Origin: Desulfovibrio sp.
GTDB lineage: Bacteria > Desulfobacterota > Desulfovibrionia > Desulfovibrionales > Desulfovibrionaceae
Assembly (NCBI GenBank): GCA_009773975.1
Contig: VSMX01000098.1
Coordinates: forward strand, 1-8,264
Length of the DNA: 8,264 nt
Reading direction: 5' to 3'
The position numbers and the translations under genes are program-made. This document shows positions 6,828-8,264 of this stretch, in pieces (the stretch's first letter is position 1; each line of letters opens with the position of its first letter). The notes under the pieces are model-generated. The model did no database searches. It worked only from the letters and a program-made list of their open reading frames with translations, and had not been told where the DNA came from.

Positions 6828-7367
6828 CTACTTCTTGCCACCGGATTTGCCAACCTTGCGGCGAATTGTTTCCGTAACATATTTAATTCCCTTGCCCTTG
6901 TAGGGTTCGGGTTTGCGAATACGGCGGATACGTGCAGCCGTCTCGCCAACAAGTTCCTTGTCAATGCCTGAAATGGTAAGAACCTGCTGTTCGACCGTGG
7001 CCTTGATTCCATCTGGCAAATCAACAATTACCGGGTGGGAATATCCAACATTCAGTTCAATCATGCTTCCCTTGACTGCGACCCTGTAACCAACACCAAT
7101 TACTTCCAGGCCCTTGCTGAACCCTTTTGTCACCCCTTCAATGCAGTTTGCCAAAAGTGTGCGGCGCAAACCATGCTGGGCATTGGTTTCCCTGCTTGTA
7201 TCCCTGGGTGAAAGGGTAATATGGCCATCTTTCAGATCATATTGCAAAAGCGGACAGAGCGGAGTTTCAAGCTTTCCCTTCGGGCCTTTCACTTCAACAA
7301 CATCTGTACCGAATTTTATTTCCACTCCGGCAGGTACTTCGATAGGCAATTTTCCAATTCTCGACAT
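6828..7367 (-). CDS. rplF: Large-subunit ribosomal protein L6
   Basis: L6 sits near the sarcin-ricin loop and the factor-binding centre of the 50S subunit. From the ATG at 7367 the product has 179 residues, the usual length, beginning MSRIGKLPIEVPAGVEI. It has two repeated L6 domains (about 1-82 and 83-179), with GLEVIGVGYRVAV at 86-98 and the C-terminal signature KPEPYKGKGIKY at 152-163. The open frame extends upstream to an ATG at 7499, but those 44 extra residues overlap rpsH in another frame and are not L6-like. A GGTAGGTG sequence overlapping the rpsH stop supports the chosen start, 7 nt downstream of rpsH. Confidence 0.98.
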   Translation of the reverse strand: MSRIGKLPIEVPAGVEIKFGTDVVEVKGPKGKLETPLCPLLQYDLKDGHITLSPRDTSRETNAQHGLRRTLLANCIEGVTKGFSKGLEVIGVGYRVAVKGSMIELNVGYSHPVIVDLPDGIKATVEQQVLTISGIDKELVGETAARIRRIRKPEPYKGKGIKYVTETIRRKVGKSGGKK

Positions 7368-7371
7368 CTTA

Positions 7372-7379
7372 CACCTACC
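7372..7379 (-). promoter_or_regulatory. Ribosome-binding site of rplF, overlapping the rpsH stop codon
   Basis: GGTAGGTG on the minus strand precedes the ATG at 7367 by 4-6 nt depending on the pairing register. Its TAG is the stop codon of rpsH (7375-7377). It supports starting rplF at 7367 and not at the upstream in-frame ATG at 7499. Confidence 0.65.
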
Positions 7380-7755
7380 AGATTTCGCATAAAAGTTCTC
7401 CGCCCACTTTCTTTTCGAGGGCGGTATTACCATCAAGAACGCCACTTGAAGTGGAAAGGATGCAAATGCCCAGACCATTCTGCACTTTTGGAATTTCACG
7501 GGAATTTACATATACTCTTCTACCTGGCGTGCTGATACGCTTCAAGCCTGCTATTGCAGATTTGCCATCAATGTATTTCAGCTTGACGGCTATATTTCTT
7601 TCGTCAACGCTAACTTCGTCAATATAGCCTTCCTGCTTTAAAATTGTAGCTAGAGCGACCTTCATTTTTGAGCGCGGAATATTGACTTCTGTGTGCAAGG
7701 CCATATGCGCGTTGCGGATACGCGTCAGCATGTCCGCAATTGGATCTGTCAGCAT
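7375..7755 (-). CDS. rpsH: Small-subunit ribosomal protein S8
   Basis: S8 is a primary 16S rRNA binder that organises the central domain of the 30S subunit; in E. coli it also represses the spc operon by binding near the L5 start, which lies outside this window. The product has 126 residues, in the normal range. The N-terminus reads [17 protein letters not shown] (3-19). The C-terminal rRNA-binding part has [14 protein letters not shown] (94-107), with the STS motif at 101-103, and ends [15 protein letters not shown] at 7755 follows CAGGAG with good spacing. The 70 nt between rpsN and rpsH (7756-7825) contain this ribosome-binding site and no convincing hairpin or promoter. Confidence 0.98.
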   Translation of the reverse strand: MLTDPIADMLTRIRNAHMALHTEVNIPRSKMKVALATILKQEGYIDEVSVDERNIAVKLKYIDGKSAIAGLKRISTPGRRVYVNSREIPKVQNGLGICILSTSSGVLDGNTALEKKVGGELLCEIW

Positions 7756-7825
7756 CTATGAACTCCTGAATTATGATATGGGGTTTGCGATTATTGTGTT
7801 ACCGCCACTTCCCAGAAAAGGCCGA

Positions 7826-8011
7826 TTACCAACTGGATTTTCTGACACCCGGCAACTCGCCTTTCAACGCCATCCTGCGAAAACAGATGCGGCAAACTCC
7901 AAATTGACGCAAAAAAGCGCGCGCTCTGCCGCAGATAGGGCAACGATTGTAAGCACGCGAACTGAATTTGGGCTTACGCCTGGCTTTGACTTCCAGTGAT
8001 GTACGGGACAT
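7826..8011 (-). CDS. rpsN: Small-subunit ribosomal protein S14, type Z (zinc-binding)
   Basis: S14 is in the 30S head near the A and P sites and is added late in assembly. The product has 61 residues, the length of the short zinc-binding form (the zinc-free form is about 89-101). The zinc ligands are Cys24 and Cys27 (RCPICGR) and Cys40 and Cys43 (VCRICFR). The C-terminus [18 protein letters not shown] is the family signature. ATG at 8011 follows TAGGAG with 6-nt spacing; the TAG is the stop codon of rplE, 9 nt upstream. Type Z is sometimes labelled rpsZ. Confidence 0.98.
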   Translation of the reverse strand: MSRTSLEVKARRKPKFSSRAYNRCPICGRARAFLRQFGVCRICFRRMALKGELPGVRKSSW

Positions 8012-8020
8012 ATGTCACTC

Positions 8021-8264
8021 CTATTTTCTGAAAGGCATGCCAAGCTGGTCAAGAAGAAATTTACCTTCCTTGTCAGTATTGGCTGTTGTCACTATAGTGA
8101 TATTCATGCCCTTGGGATTTTCCACACGATCTATTTCCAGTTCCGGAAATATGGTATGTTCTGTTACGCCAAGAGTACACGTCCCTCGTCCGTCAAAACC
8201 CCGGTCAGGAATTCCGCGAAAATCGCGAACTCTTGGCAGGGCAAAATTCATTAACTTGTCGAGA
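8021..8264 (-). CDS. rplE: Large-subunit ribosomal protein L5 (partial, 5' part outside window)
   Basis: L5 binds 5S rRNA and contacts S13 across the subunit interface. Only the C-terminal 80 residues and the TAG stop are here; the frame continues through the right edge, where it reads [17 protein letters not shown]. The ATG at 8251 is an internal Met (in the position of the common [14 protein letters not shown]), so it is not the start. Conserved stretches are [15 protein letters not shown] (about 9-23 counted from that Met), [11 protein letters not shown] and [16 protein letters not shown], ending [12 protein letters not shown]5 is normally about 180 residues, so roughly 100 are missing. 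The stop codon overlaps the ribosome-binding site of rpsN. Confidence 0.97.
   Translation of the reverse strand, partial: LDKLMNFALPRVRDFRGIPDRGFDGRGTCTLGVTEHTIFPELEIDRVENPKGMNITIVTTANTDKEGKFLLDQLGMPFRK

Noticed and set aside
7368..7499. An N-terminal extension of L6 from an ATG at 7499
   Set aside because: It overlaps rpsH in another frame. The ATG at 7367 gives the standard MSRIGK start and has its own ribosome-binding site.

Overview
The window is one uninterrupted stretch of a bacterial ribosomal-protein superoperon (the spc and alpha segments). All sixteen genes are on the minus strand, so the operon reads from high to low coordinates: rplE (L5, 3' part), rpsN (S14), rpsH (S8), rplF (L6), rplR (L18), rpsE (S5), rpmD (L30), rplO (L15), secY, map, rpmJ (L36), rpsM (S13), rpsK (S11), rpsD (S4), rpoA, rplQ (L17, 5' part). 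L5 is cut by the right edge and L17 by the left edge. rpmD and rpmJ are short genes (58 and 37 residues) located here by translation. Three starts are placed downstream of the longest open frame: rpsM at a GTG, and rplF and rpsE at internal ATGs.

The protein sequences suggest a Gram-negative bacterium of the Desulfovibrionaceae or a near relative (Desulfobacterota). The reasons are the character of RpoA (347 residues) and SecY, the order secY-map-rpmJ-rpsM-rpsK-rpsD-rpoA-rplQ, the zinc-binding forms of S4, S14 and L36, and the absence of adk and infA from the secY-map-rpmJ interval. This is a recognition-based guess; no search was run. Base composition looks moderate, with no segment that stands out as foreign.

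Layout: 8264-7375 carries L5-S14-S8, 7367-5251 carries L6-L18-S5-L30-L15, 5142-3025 carries secY-map, and 2965-1 carries L36-S13-S11-S4-alpha-L17. Most junctions are 1-27 nt or overlap (rpoA/rplQ by 11 nt), which implies co-transcription and translational coupling. Four junctions are wider: rpsN-rpsH (70 nt, nothing clear seen), rplO-secY (108 nt, a terminator- or attenuator-like hairpin), map-rpmJ (59 nt, AT-rich, possible internal promoter) and rpsK-rpsD (50 nt, only the rpsD ribosome-binding site is convincing). No gene-free stretch exceeds 300 nt.

The products work together in making and using ribosomes: 30S and 50S proteins, the translocon subunit SecY, the aminopeptidase that removes the initiator Met, and the RNA polymerase alpha subunit. 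I found no mobile element, CRISPR array, RNA gene, broken gene or unknown protein. No undescribed system is evident. The points worth a second look are regulatory: the hairpin before secY, the possible promoter before rpmJ, the high use of TAG stop codons, and stop codons that form part of the next gene's Shine-Dalgarno sequence.
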